Source of the DNA: Bacteroidales bacterium
Lineage (GTDB): Bacteria > Bacteroidota > Bacteroidia > Bacteroidales > TTA-H9
Length of the DNA: 64,000 nt
Reading direction: 5' to 3'
Assembly (NCBI GenBank): GCA_028689615.1
Contig: JAQVCV010000009.1
Location: 1 to 64,000, forward strand
The notes under the pieces were generated by a model that did no database searches, was not told the origin of the DNA, and was given only the letters and a program-made list of their open reading frames with translations. Shown here one piece after another: positions 37,161 through 46,825 of the stretch (the stretch's first letter is position 1; each line of letters opens with the position of its first letter). The translations under genes and the position numbers were made by a program.

Positions 37161-40118
37161 TTACGACCAGCGATTGATGATGTTGAGCAGTTCGGCTCTT
37201 TTATAGGGTTTGGTAAGGTAGTCGTTGAATCCAGCATTTTTAATCTTAGCGGCTTCATCGGCCATTGCAAAGGCGGTAAGAGCTATCACCGGAACACTGG
37301 TGTTGACAGCTCTGATTTGTCGGAACGCCTCATAACCATCCATCACCGGCATCTTGATATCCATGAGGATTAGATCGATGTTGGAGTTTTCTTTAACCAT
37401 ATCAAGTGCTTCTTGTCCATTGTGAGCATGCAGAAGGTTGTAGGATGCTTTAAGAAGAATGGTCTCCAAAAAGATAAAATTACTCAACTCATCTTCGGCA
37501 GCTAATATCGTTATCGAGCCGGCATCTTTTTTCTTTACCAAAGTAATCGCGGGCTCTAACTGAGGGATAAACGCCTCTTTGATGGGCAACGATATCCAGA
37601 AGGTTGAACCTTCACGTTCTTTGCTCGTCAGCCAAATTCTACCGCCCATAAGCTCGGTGAAGCCCCTCACCAGACTGAGTCCTAATCCCTGTCCCCCATA
37701 GCTCTTCCATTGGTTGCTATCAGCTTGTCTGAACGGATTGAAAACAGCTTCCTGCATTGCCTGCGATATCCCGATGCCAGTATCTCTTACATAAATAATG
37801 GCATTGAAATTGTCGCGCCGGATTCCAATCTTTACTCCTCCCGAAGTGGTGAATTTGAGGGCATTATCAATCAACTTGCTAACCATCTGACCCACTCTTT
37901 TTCCATCGGCAAAGGTAAGAATGGGGTCTTCAGGAAGTTCGGCGGTGAAAGAGAGTCGGCGCTGGCGGGCCGATTCGGTGAATTGTGTGAAGATATTCGA
38001 CATCAATTCAGTTAACGAAACCGGCTGAAGGTTAAGACTTGCCTGCCGGGTCTGGAGCAATGATATATCAACAATATCGTTGATAACAGCCGTTAGCCGG
38101 TGGCTGCTTTCTTCAATCAGCTTTGCAAAAACAAGCCGTTGATCGGAAGGTAGATTGGGGTCGGTAATTTGTTCGCTAAAGCCAATAAGTCCATTAAGAG
38201 GCGTTCTGATTTCGTGGGAAATGTTCGACAAAAAGGCCATTTTTAGTTTATCGCTCTCCTCTGCTTTAAGTTTTGCATCCCTAAGCTCGTTGTTGATCTT
38301 CTGAATTTCGGTCAACGATCTGTTCAATTCCTCATTGCTGGCCAGGTATTCCTCGTTAAGTGCCTGGTATTCTTCGTTTTGCTTAAGCAAAGAGGTCTCG
38401 TATTCCTTTTGTTTGGTGATGTCGCGCCCGATGCCAATCAGGCCTGTAATTTTGCCCTGAATATCAGTCAATGGAAGTTTCGATGTGAGCAACCATTTTG
38501 ACTCGTTGCGTTGATTGGTAAGAAATTCCTCACGGTTTACAACGACTGATTCGCCTCTCAACACCTTGAAATCGTCAGCCATGAAGGTTTTAGCTGTTTC
38601 AGGCGGGAAGATTTCCTGATCGGTTTTACCAAGAATTTGCTCTGCGGTCAGTCCGGTATTTCTGACGTCGGCATGGTTTGTCACTATTTTTCTTCCATCC
38701 TTATCTTTCACGTAGATGGCATCGGGAAGGTGATCGATTAGGGTTCGCAGGAGCTTTCGCTCGCTTTTCAGTGTCTGATCGGTCTGACGGAGTGTTGTAA
38801 TATCGGTAGCAAAATTCAGCACCGCGGGCAAGCCATCCCAGTCAATTCTCACTGAATTGATTAGATGAAGTCTGGTTTCACCGGTTGAGGTCATTATTTC
38901 CCATTCTTTCAGGCTTGCGGGAATGGTTCCGGCCAACAAGTCGTTAAGGATGTTCACCGCCTCGGCTTGCTCGTCAGGAACTACAAAATCAAATACCGAC
39001 CGACCCATCAACTGCTCTTCAGTATAACCTGTAGCAGCGCATGAGGCAGGATTCACAAAAACTACCCTCATGTTTTGAATCACATAAATGCTTTCGTGAG
39101 CATGGTTAACCAGTTCGCGGTACTTCTCTTCACTTTTCTGCAACTGGTTGTTGGCCAAAGTCAACTGTGCAGTACGTTGCCTGACTTTAGTTCGGAGGAT
39201 AATTATGTTGACGCCTAAGAAAATACCAAGAATCCCGATAATTAAGGCTACTATACCCAATTCTCTGGTGTAGAGAGGATTGATAATCTCCTGCCCGATC
39301 CATTTTAGGCGAAGAGCCTCTTTCTCATGACGCGTAATTTTGTTGAACCCATTGTTGACCATTTCAAGCATTTTTCTGTTATTCTTCAAAACTGCTCTGT
39401 GAAAATGGCCTGTATAGAGAACGAAAGCTTGCTTGAACTGGCTCTCCAATTTTTGCTTTGTAAGAAAGTAAACGGCAGGTTCACGATCAACACAAAAAAC
39501 TTTAATTTCACCATTGCCAGCAGCTTCTATAACTTTTTGATAGCTGGGATACTCGGCAAAGGAACTGATTCCCTTATTCTTCAGAATTTCAATACAGGCA
39601 TCACCAGCCTTCACACCAATGGTGAAACCTTGCAAATTGGTCGGATCGGTTATGCCACTCAAGGTGTGGTGGTAAAAAACCGGGACTTCGATAGCCTCAT
39701 AGGGAGGGGTGAAGCTGTAGAGCCTTTCCCTCTCAGGTGTTTTAAAAATAGTCTCTATCACATCTGCCTTCCCCGATTGGAGATAGCTTTGAGCTTTGCT
39801 CCAATCAACAGCTTCCAGTGTGATTTGGATTCCAGTCTTTTTCGACCACAACATCCATTCATCCACCAGGTAACCAATTAGTTTACCTTCATGGTTGCGA
39901 AAAACAAACGGGGGGTAATTGTCATCGGTCACAACGGTAATGTGCTTTGGGCGGGAAGCTGCTGTATCGAGAGCCTGCACCCCCTTCGACACAGAAGAAA
40001 AGAGGGCAACCAACACCAGAATAACGAAAATCCTGGTTGTTAAATAACTTAAAAACAATAGATTAATATCAGCAGTCGGTTTCACACCGGTATTTTTCCT
40101 GATAGGGTGGGTCTTCAT
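37161..40118 (-). CDS. Hybrid sensor histidine kinase with solute-binding sensor domain
   Basis: 985 residues. After an N-terminal helix, residues about 55-285 are a periplasmic SBP_bac_3-type amino-acid-binding domain (TVVTDDNYPPFVFR, then a KADVIETIF segment). A second helix lies near 290-310. Two PAS domains follow (about 330-445 and 455-575), a coiled coil, HisKA with the phospho-acceptor in SNISHEIRTPLNGLIGF, HATPase with GQGLGLSLVRGF, and a C-terminal receiver with phosphorylatable Asp in LILMDIKMPVMDGYE and conserved Lys in DYLTKPYKR. It likely senses a small solute and passes phosphate through its own receiver. No output regulator is adjacent. Confidence 0.94.
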   Translation of the reverse strand: MKTHPIRKNTGVKPTADINLLFLSYLTTRIFVILVLVALFSSVSKGVQALDTAASRPKHITVVTDDNYPPFVFRNHEGKLIGYLVDEWMLWSKKTGIQITLEAVDWSKAQSYLQSGKADVIETIFKTPERERLYSFTPPYEAIEVPVFYHHTLSGITDPTNLQGFTIGVKAGDACIEILKNKGISSFAEYPSYQKVIEAAGNGEIKVFCVDREPAVYFLTKQKLESQFKQAFVLYTGHFHRAVLKNNRKMLEMVNNGFNKITRHEKEALRLKWIGQEIINPLYTRELGIVALIIGILGIFLGVNIIILRTKVRQRTAQLTLANNQLQKSEEKYRELVNHAHESIYVIQNMRVVFVNPASCAATGYTEEQLMGRSVFDFVVPDEQAEAVNILNDLLAGTIPASLKEWEIMTSTGETRLHLINSVRIDWDGLPAVLNFATDITTLRQTDQTLKSERKLLRTLIDHLPDAIYVKDKDGRKIVTNHADVRNTGLTAEQILGKTDQEIFPPETAKTFMADDFKVLRGESVVVNREEFLTNQRNESKWLLTSKLPLTDIQGKITGLIGIGRDITKQKEYETSLLKQNEEYQALNEEYLASNEELNRSLTEIQKINNELRDAKLKAEESDKLKMAFLSNISHEIRTPLNGLIGFSEQITDPNLPSDQRLVFAKLIEESSHRLTAVINDIVDISLLQTRQASLNLQPVSLTELMSNIFTQFTESARQRRLSFTAELPEDPILTFADGKRVGQMVSKLIDNALKFTTSGGVKIGIRRDNFNAIIYVRDTGIGISQAMQEAVFNPFRQADSNQWKSYGGQGLGLSLVRGFTELMGGRIWLTSKEREGSTFWISLPIKEAFIPQLEPAITLVKKKDAGSITILAAEDELSNFIFLETILLKASYNLLHAHNGQEALDMVKENSNIDLILMDIKMPVMDGYEAFRQIRAVNTSVPVIALTAFAMADEAAKIKNAGFNDYLTKPYKRAELLNIINRWS

Positions 40119-40164
40119 GCTACGATTGCATTAAGGAGAATCAATAATCCGCCAAATAGTATTT

Positions 40165-40194
40165 CAAAGATACATCAAATAATAATTGGCACAA
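40165..40194 (-). promoter_or_regulatory. Probable promoter of the hybrid histidine kinase
   Basis: On the minus strand TTG (40194-40192), 19 bp, then TATCTTTG (40172-40165), an exact TAnnTTTG, 46 bp before the start codon. Confidence 0.5.
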
Positions 40195-40343
40195 CGCAAG
40201 AGGCACATTTTGCCTTTCTGCTGTTTGTTGAAATTCATACATGATGAGTTTCAATTGCTTTCTATGCCTTTATGCATGAAAGAAGAATCAACCAATTACC
40301 GAAATAATTCAGAGGGTATCAAAAAGCCTGACGCCCTTTTTCG

Positions 40344-40351
40344 TACATTTG
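40344..40351 (+). promoter_or_regulatory. -7 box of purH
   Basis: TACATTTG matches TAnnTTTG exactly, 35 bp before the purH ATG; no obvious -33 element. Confidence 0.45.
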
Positions 40352-40386
40352 CAACGCCATTACCAACCCTATTTTGAAATATCAAC

Positions 40387-41913
40387 ATGGACGAAAACAG
40401 AAAAATACGGTCAGCTCTGGTGTCGGTTTGGGATAAAACCGGACTGGAGCCAATCATCAGAAAATTGCACGTTTTGGGTGTCAAATTGATCAGCACCGGC
40501 GGTACACAGGAGTATATTCAATCGCTGGGCATTGAATCCACTGCGGTTGAATCGCTTACCGGATATCCTGCAGTTTTTGGGGGAAGAGTTAAAACCCTTC
40601 ATCCGGCCGTGTTCGGCGGAATTTTGTTTCGCCGCGACGACCCTGAACATTTGAGTGAACAGAAACAATTTCATATTGAACCTGTTGATTTGGTGATTGT
40701 TGACCTCTATCCCTTTTCAAAAACAGTTGCCACCACCAACCTGGAAGCCGACATCATCGAAAAAATCGATATCGGGGGCATAAGCCTTATCAGAGCCGCT
40801 GCCAAGAACTATTCCGATGTATTGGTTGTGCCATCGGTTGACGATTACCCCGTGCTTCTTGACATACTCGAGCAGCATCAGGGAATCAGCACATTAGCAC
40901 AACGCAGAGGTATGGCTGCTCGTTCTTTTGCTGTTTCTTCGGAGTATGACACGGCCATTTTTAACTACTTCAACAGAGTTGAGCAATTGCCGGCAATTCG
41001 CATAGCCTCATCACAAGCTGTTTCGTTGCGTTATGGTGAAAACCCGCATCAAAAGGGAACTTTTTATGGCGATCAAAGCGCTGTTTTTGAGAAACTTCAT
41101 GGCAAAGAAATCTCTTACAACAACCTTCTTGATCTGGAGGCTGGTATCTCGCTCGTGCACGATCTTGACCAAGCGGCTTTTGCCATCCTGAAGCACAACA
41201 ATGCCTGTGGTGTTGCCCAACGACCCACAGCCGTTCAGGCCTGGGAAGCAGCTCTGGCAGGTGATCCCATTTCGGCCTTTGGCGGAGTGTTGGTTACCAA
41301 TGTTCCTGTTGATAAAGTCACGGCAGAACAGATCAACAAGCTGTTCTTCGAGATTATTCTGGCACCCGATTATGAAGCCGGTGTTTTTGAATTGCTGGCA
41401 TCCAAAAAGAATCGGATCATTCTGCGTTCACGACCTTTCGAACTGGCATCAGTGCAGTTCCGCTCCCTTCTGAACGGAGTTTTGGTGCAGGATAAGGATT
41501 TAAAAACTGAAAGCGAAAAAGACCTGACTACAGCAACAAACAGAACAGCCAGTTCTGAGGAGCTTTCCGACTTGTTGTTTGCCAACCGTTTGGTGAAACA
41601 TGCCCGTTCAAACGCCATCGTAATTGTTAAAAACATGCAACTTATCGGGGTTGGGGCAGGGCAGACCTCCAGGGTTGACGCTGTTAAACAGGCCATTGAA
41701 AAAGCGAGAAGTTTTGGTTTCGATCCACGAGGTGCTGTCATGGCCTCCGACGCTTATTTCCCGTTTTCCGATTCGGTACAGCTGGCGCATGAGGCCGGAA
41801 TTACTGCCGTGATTCAGCCGGGAGGATCGGTTCGCGATGGCGATTCAATTGCATTTGCCAACGAAAATGGAATGGCGATGGTGATGACCGGTGTGCGCCA
41901 TTTCCGTCATTAA
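40387..41913 (+). CDS. purH: Bifunctional AICAR transformylase / IMP cyclohydrolase
   Basis: 508 residues. It carries out the last two steps of IMP synthesis. The N-terminal cyclohydrolase domain (1-200) has the ISTGGTQEYIQ and VKTLHPAVFGGIL segments. The transformylase domain begins near RYGENPHQKGTFYG and contains ILKHNNACGVAQ, the Lys-His pair region, and ends with MVMTGVRHFRH. Length is near normal. It is followed 34 bp later by mreB. Confidence 0.97.
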   Translation: MDENRKIRSALVSVWDKTGLEPIIRKLHVLGVKLISTGGTQEYIQSLGIESTAVESLTGYPAVFGGRVKTLHPAVFGGILFRRDDPEHLSEQKQFHIEPVDLVIVDLYPFSKTVATTNLEADIIEKIDIGGISLIRAAAKNYSDVLVVPSVDDYPVLLDILEQHQGISTLAQRRGMAARSFAVSSEYDTAIFNYFNRVEQLPAIRIASSQAVSLRYGENPHQKGTFYGDQSAVFEKLHGKEISYNNLLDLEAGISLVHDLDQAAFAILKHNNACGVAQRPTAVQAWEAALAGDPISAFGGVLVTNVPVDKVTAEQINKLFFEIILAPDYEAGVFELLASKKNRIILRSRPFELASVQFRSLLNGVLVQDKDLKTESEKDLTTATNRTASSEELSDLLFANRLVKHARSNAIVIVKNMQLIGVGAGQTSRVDAVKQAIEKARSFGFDPRGAVMASDAYFPFSDSVQLAHEAGITAVIQPGGSVRDGDSIAFANENGMAMVMTGVRHFRH

Positions 41914-41947
41914 TCAGTAAATATCAAAACGATAAACGAAGAATATC

Positions 41948-42970
41948 ATGGGACTTTTCTCTCTCTTCACAAAAGAAATTGCTATGGACCTTGGCACGGC
42001 CAATACCGTTATCATTCATAATGATAAGGTTGTGGTTGACGAGCCCTCCATTGTTGCTATAGAACGCCGTTCGGGAAAAATCATCGCGGTTGGGAAACGG
42101 GCGCAGATGATGCACGGCAAAACACACGAAAATATTAAAACAATCAGGCCGTTGCGTGATGGGGTTATCGCCGATTTTCAAGCTGCCGAGTACATGATGC
42201 GCGAAATGATCAAAATGATCCCCGGACGCAAAACAATGCTTCCGCAATCGTTACGTATGGTCATTTGCATACCATCCGGAATTACCGAGGTGGAAGAGAG
42301 GGCTGTGAAAGATTCGGCTGAACAGGCTGGTGCTAAAGATGTAAGACTTATTCACGAGCCCATGGCCGCCGCCATTGGTATTGGCATTGATGTGATGGAG
42401 CCAACCGGTAACATGATCATCGACATCGGTGGCGGAACCTCCGAAATAGCTGTTATCGCGCTTGGAGGTATCGTTACCAACGAGTCGATTAGAATTGCTG
42501 GCGACGATTTCAATGCTGATATAGAGGAATATATGAAAAAACAGCACAACATCAATATCGGTGAGCGCACAGCTGAGCGTATCAAAATTGAAGTGGGTGC
42601 TGCCGTTACCGAACTCGATAGTCCTCCTCCCGACTATGCCGTTCACGGGCGTGATATGCTCACTGGCATACCTAAAGAAATTTTAGTCAACTACAGCGAA
42701 ATAGCTCACTGTCTTGACAAATCAATTTCGAAAATTGAAACTGCTGTTATCCACGCGCTTGAAATGACTCCACCTGAGCTTTCGGCCGATATCTACCGAA
42801 CAGGGATTTATCTGGCTGGCGGCGGTGGCTTGCTAAGGGGCCTCGACAAACGACTTCACAACAAAACTAAACTTCCGGTTCATGTTGCCGAAGACCCTTT
42901 ACGTGCAGTAGCCCGCGGAACAGGCATAGCGCTAAAGAATTTCGAGAAATTCACATTTCTTATTAAGTGA
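41948..42970 (+). CDS. mreB: Rod shape-determining protein MreB
   Basis: 340 residues. A bacterial actin that forms membrane-bound filaments directing elongation-phase wall synthesis. Phosphate 1 motif IAMDLGTANTVI, MIIDIGGGTSEIAVI (phosphate 2), the IYLAGGGGLLRGLD adenosine motif, and the GERTAERIKIE segment are all intact. It precedes mreC by 103 bp. Rod-shaped growth is expected, though mreD, mrdA and rodA are not in the adjacent sequence. Confidence 0.97.
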   Translation: MGLFSLFTKEIAMDLGTANTVIIHNDKVVVDEPSIVAIERRSGKIIAVGKRAQMMHGKTHENIKTIRPLRDGVIADFQAAEYMMREMIKMIPGRKTMLPQSLRMVICIPSGITEVEERAVKDSAEQAGAKDVRLIHEPMAAAIGIGIDVMEPTGNMIIDIGGGTSEIAVIALGGIVTNESIRIAGDDFNADIEEYMKKQHNINIGERTAERIKIEVGAAVTELDSPPPDYAVHGRDMLTGIPKEILVNYSEIAHCLDKSISKIETAVIHALEMTPPELSADIYRTGIYLAGGGGLLRGLDKRLHNKTKLPVHVAEDPLRAVARGTGIALKNFEKFTFLIK

Positions 42971-43073
42971 TGCAGCCCGCTGATGCTTCTCTTCAAAGTT
43001 ATTCACGATAACCTCTTTTGAGTAGTCTGATTGATGCCACAACCTATTAATTTTAAAGGCTGATAGTTACCTG

Positions 43074-43922
43074 ATGCGCAATTTTGTCAAGTTTCTGATA
43101 CGGTACCATTATACCCTCCTTTTTCTGGTTTTGCTGACTGTATCGATTGGCGTTGTTGTGCAATTTAACCACCATCCCGGGGCGGCCTTTTTCAGGCATT
43201 TAACAGCCGTATCGGGTTCGGTAGAAAAAACAGCCAGCTCATTTACCGGCTACTTTGATTTGATCAGTGAGAACCGCAGGTTGGCCGATCAAAACGCCCG
43301 CTTTCTGGTGCAGCAGAATTTATCGAAATTGCACCGCGACAGCAGCGTTGTATCGATAGCTGACACCAATACTCTTCAGCGTTACACTTATCTTCCTGCC
43401 AAAGTGGTTGGAAATTCGGTAAACCGGCGCAACAATTTTATCATGATTGATAAAGGAGCCCTCGATGGAGTTGAAAAGGATATGGGAGTGATTGGACCCG
43501 ACGGGGTGGTTGGGATTGTGGTGAGTGTGGCTCCCCATTTTTCATCGGTAATGTCGCTCCTTCACGAAGCTGCACTTATCAGCGCCAAACACAAACCTAC
43601 CAATCAGTTAGGTTCGGTTGTGTGGAATGGAACCAGCTACAAGCGAGCCTCCCTTATCAACCTTCCGGTGCATGTGCCTCTAAAGATTGGCGACTCAGTG
43701 ATAACCAGTGGGTTTTCTGTTATCTTTCCAGAAGGAATCCCAATCGGGCGAATTCGCCAGTTCAAACCCGACCAGGGCGATTATTACAGCATTTCGATTG
43801 ATTTGTTTACCGATTTCAACGCCCTGAGCTGGGTTTATGTTGTTAAAAATCTGTTTGCCGCAGAGCAGCAGGGTTTGATTGATGAACAAAACAAAATAGT
43901 ACAACCTCCCACCGGCCGATAA
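43074..43922 (+). CDS. mreC: Rod shape-determining protein MreC
   Basis: 282 residues. A short cytoplasmic N-terminus, one membrane helix (about 14-34), a coiled coil (FDLISENRRLADQNARF) and the periplasmic beta-domain with DGVVGIVVSVAPHFSSVMSL and GDSVITSGFSVIFPEGIPIG. It links MreB filaments to the wall-synthesis machinery. No mreD follows; the next gene is on the other strand. Confidence 0.95.
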   Translation: MRNFVKFLIRYHYTLLFLVLLTVSIGVVVQFNHHPGAAFFRHLTAVSGSVEKTASSFTGYFDLISENRRLADQNARFLVQQNLSKLHRDSSVVSIADTNTLQRYTYLPAKVVGNSVNRRNNFIMIDKGALDGVEKDMGVIGPDGVVGIVVSVAPHFSSVMSLLHEAALISAKHKPTNQLGSVVWNGTSYKRASLINLPVHVPLKIGDSVITSGFSVIFPEGIPIGRIRQFKPDQGDYYSISIDLFTDFNALSWVYVVKNLFAAEQQGLIDEQNKIVQPPTGR

Positions 43923-44002
43923 GCAATTCCTTGGTGGTTAATCTGAAAAGAGTGTGACAACAGGCAGCATTAAACAATCTGAAAATCAGATTCCGGCTCG
44001 GT

Positions 44003-44221
44003 TTATCCTTCCAAAAGAAACTCGTTGAGGTATTTCTTGAGTTTGTTGGAGAGTTCGTGCAGCGTTCGAAGTTTGTCGATCTCTTCTTTTCGGTTGAAAT
44101 TCTCGCTGTTCTGACGTCGCAGCATCTCCTTTTCGAGGTGATCGGCCATTTTTTGGGTAGCCAGATAAACAATCCGTGCTTCTGCAAGCGACAGATCCAG
44201 CGATTTAACAGAGTTGGTCAT
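44003..44221 (-). CDS. Small coiled-coil protein
   Basis: 72 residues, highly charged and helical with heptad-like spacing (KMADHLEKEMLRRQ, KLRTLHELSNKLKKYLNEF). No signal or membrane segment. I do not recognise a family. It sits between convergent mreC and the same-strand alkaline phosphatase. The frame is short, so it may be a real cytoplasmic protein or chance; amino-acid composition favours real. Confidence 0.5.
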   Translation of the reverse strand: MTNSVKSLDLSLAEARIVYLATQKMADHLEKEMLRRQNSENFNRKEEIDKLRTLHELSNKLKKYLNEFLLEG

Positions 44222-44315
44222 GGGGATGCATGTATTTTTTCGAATGTGAAAACGATTCCGTGAAAGATCTTCTGTTCAACAGAAGGCTTTTGAGGGAACG
44301 TTAGGTAATGCAAAT

Positions 44316-45773
44316 TTATTTTATCTCTGGAAGGTCGAGCAAAAGGGCAATGTTACGAGGAATGTCGGTGTTGTCGATCCAACCATCGAAAAGCTGCTGG
44401 CCTGTTCCCTTTGCCATCACCGGCACAGGAATGCCTGTATGAGCCCATGTTGTCCAGCCTACACCTGCTTTGTGCGCCAATATTTTACGCGCCATAACGG
44501 CTACCGGATCGTAATTGTCGTACAACATGGTGTTTTCTTCTTTCATGAGGCTTACCTTTTCTTTCGACATGCTGGCCATGAATGCTTCGCGCAATTGCTC
44601 CTTTTCCCAATCGTTGAGCTTTATTTCGGCACCAAGTCCAAAATCGGCAGCAACCATCCGCATCACAGAATCAAACTGAACTTGGTGCACGGGAGTCCTT
44701 TTCTTATAGGCTTTTAATTTCCCTTCAAAGGCGTCGTGAGATGCCTTCTGGTGATCGATCAAGGCAAAGTTGGTTTCGTATTTGGTAACAGCATATCCCA
44801 GGGTTAGTCCTCCGGTTTCATGGTCGGCTGTTACGATTATAAGGGTTTCATCGGGGTGCTTGGAATAGAATTCCAAGGCATGGCCAATGGCTTTATCCAA
44901 TTCCAGAACCTCGCCCACCACTGCACCAGCATCGTTGGCATGGGCGGCCCAGTCAATTTTTCCCCCTTCAACCATCATGAAGAAGCCCGCCGGGTTGTTG
45001 AGAACTTCTATCCCTTTTTTTACAATTTGGCTGAGGCTGAAGCTCTCGTTGGTTATGTCGATTTGATAGGGCATATCGGCATCATCGCTCAGAACCGGGT
45101 TAACAACCATGAGGGGGAGGCTGCGCGAGGTAACCGTGTCAAAGGGCTGTTTTGCAGAGATTATTTGAAACCCGCTCGTTTTGGCTTGTTCGTACAAATC
45201 GGGCTGGTTTCTTTTCTTTCCTTTGGGATATTTAAAACCACCGCCACCAAAATAGTCGAATCGCGATTTTATAAGTTGTTCGCCTATTTCATAATACATG
45301 TTTCTATCGGGTTGATGGGCGTAAAAGGCCGACGGCGTAGCATGATCGATGCTTACCGTGGTGATGATACCCACTTTCATCCCTTTGGCTTTGGCTCTGG
45401 CAGCTATAGAGTAGAGCGGGCGCAACCTCGCTGAATCCATCCCTATGGTGTTGATGGATGTTTTGGTGCCTGATGCCAGGGCAGTGCCGGCCGCTGCCGA
45501 TCCTGTAACAAACCTGTTTTTTGCATGGGTCATCGCGAGGCTCACCACAGGGAATCCTGTCATGTTGAGCTGTCTTCCACCAGTTTTAGATTCGCGCGAC
45601 GCTAAAACTGCTTCGGTAAGGGCAACATGCGAAACGCCCATCCCATCGCCGATAAAAAGAAACACATATTTGGGGTTTGCATTTTTAACAGGAGGTTCAC
45701 TACCATATGAAAGATACTGGAATACAGTTGCAAAAACAAGCAACACGATTCCTGTTTTAATTTTATAGATCAT
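44316..45773 (-). CDS. Alkaline phosphatase
   Basis: 485 residues from ATG 45773, where a signal peptide begins (an ATG 13 codons upstream is less likely). It hydrolyses phosphomonoesters in the periplasm. The metal motif VFLFIGDGMGVSH, the nucleophile loop FVTGSAAAGTALASG (Ser, with Gly where E. coli PhoA has Asp before it), the AHANDAGAV helix and IIVTADHETGGLT are all visible, the last holding Zn ligands; WTTWAHTGIPVPVMAKG near the C-terminus supplies a further His. The own -7 box at 45799 suggests independent transcription. Confidence 0.94.
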   Translation of the reverse strand: MIYKIKTGIVLLVFATVFQYLSYGSEPPVKNANPKYVFLFIGDGMGVSHVALTEAVLASRESKTGGRQLNMTGFPVVSLAMTHAKNRFVTGSAAAGTALASGTKTSINTIGMDSARLRPLYSIAARAKAKGMKVGIITTVSIDHATPSAFYAHQPDRNMYYEIGEQLIKSRFDYFGGGGFKYPKGKKRNQPDLYEQAKTSGFQIISAKQPFDTVTSRSLPLMVVNPVLSDDADMPYQIDITNESFSLSQIVKKGIEVLNNPAGFFMMVEGGKIDWAAHANDAGAVVGEVLELDKAIGHALEFYSKHPDETLIIVTADHETGGLTLGYAVTKYETNFALIDHQKASHDAFEGKLKAYKKRTPVHQVQFDSVMRMVAADFGLGAEIKLNDWEKEQLREAFMASMSKEKVSLMKEENTMLYDNYDPVAVMARKILAHKAGVGWTTWAHTGIPVPVMAKGTGQQLFDGWIDNTDIPRNIALLLDLPEIK

Positions 45774-45798
45774 TGTTTGAGGTTTTTTATCAATTTTG

Positions 45799-45806
45799 CA
45801 AAAGTA
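45799..45806 (-). promoter_or_regulatory. -7 box of alkaline phosphatase
   Basis: On the minus strand TACTTTTG, an exact TAnnTTTG, 25 bp before the ATG at 45773. No Pho-box-like repeat was recognised. Confidence 0.5.
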
Positions 45807-45895
45807 TGACATTTACCGGTGTTGTAGTTTAACAAACCTTCATTGGATTGTTAATCCTTCGTGCAGGTAATAATATTGATACCCCTGGCTGGCAG

Positions 45896-46825
45896 ATGAA
45901 TAGAATTTTTACGATAGGCGAAACCGTTTTTGATCTGATTTTTTCAGGAGGTCAACCCGAAGCTGGTAAGGCCGGCGGAGCTATGCTCAACACTGCCGTA
46001 ACCCTGGGTCGGCTTCGGATGATGCCTCATCTCATAACCGAAATAGCCAACGATGCTTTGGGCGATGTTATCGTGGAGTTCTTAAAAACCAATGGTGTGG
46101 ATACCAGTTTTAGCTACAGGTACTCCGACGGCAAGACGCCCCTGGCTTTAGCTTTTTTAGACTCCGCGGGCAATGCGTCGTATTCCTTTTACAGGCATTC
46201 TCCCACCGATCGGTTGGCAGTTGCTGCTCCAAAATTTACTTCCGACGATCTGGTGATGTTTGGCTCTTATTTCAGCATCAGCCCCCCTCTTCGTCCTGCT
46301 GTGCAAAATGTTTTGAGAGATGCTGTCAAAGCTGGGGCTGCCTTGTTTTACGATCCCAATTTCAGACAGTCGCACCAGGATGAATTGCCCTTGTTGCTTC
46401 CTGCTGTTGAAGAGAACCTTATGATGGCCAAGGTTGTGCGGGGCTCTGATGAGGATTTTTTTGCCCTGTTTGGCGATCGTGATGCTGACGAAGCTCACAA
46501 TCGCTGCCCCAACGCGATCCTGTTTTATACCATGGGAAAGAAAGGATGCTTCATGATAACCCCCGAAGGGCACACCCATTATTGGGAAGCCCTTCCAATT
46601 GTTCCGGTGAGCACTATTGGAGCCGGCGATACTTTTAACGCTGCCCTTGCCTATGGTATTTGGTTTGAAAACCTTACTTTTGATGCCGTTCACAATCCGG
46701 CCTGCCCCGTTTGGGATTCCATTGTAAAAAGAGCCCTTCGGATGTCGGCCTCCGTATGTTTAAGCTACGATAATTATATTTCCCAACAACTTGCCGATCA
46801 GATTTACGATGGCACCGAAGACTGA
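45896..46825 (+). CDS. PfkB-family carbohydrate kinase (fructokinase-like)
   Basis: 309 residues from ATG 45896 (an upstream in-frame TTG at 45848 is not preferred). PfkB motif 1, AGGAMLNTAVTLGRL, and motif 2, VSTIGAGDTFNAALAYG with the catalytic Asp, are intact. The KTPLALAFLDSAGNASYSFYR strand resembles fructokinases. It phosphorylates a sugar using ATP; the substrate cannot be fixed. The stop overlaps the start of the aldolase-like gene by 17 bp, so the two are coupled. Confidence 0.9.
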   Translation: MNRIFTIGETVFDLIFSGGQPEAGKAGGAMLNTAVTLGRLRMMPHLITEIANDALGDVIVEFLKTNGVDTSFSYRYSDGKTPLALAFLDSAGNASYSFYRHSPTDRLAVAAPKFTSDDLVMFGSYFSISPPLRPAVQNVLRDAVKAGAALFYDPNFRQSHQDELPLLLPAVEENLMMAKVVRGSDEDFFALFGDRDADEAHNRCPNAILFYTMGKKGCFMITPEGHTHYWEALPIVPVSTIGAGDTFNAALAYGIWFENLTFDAVHNPACPVWDSIVKRALRMSASVCLSYDNYISQQLADQIYDGTED

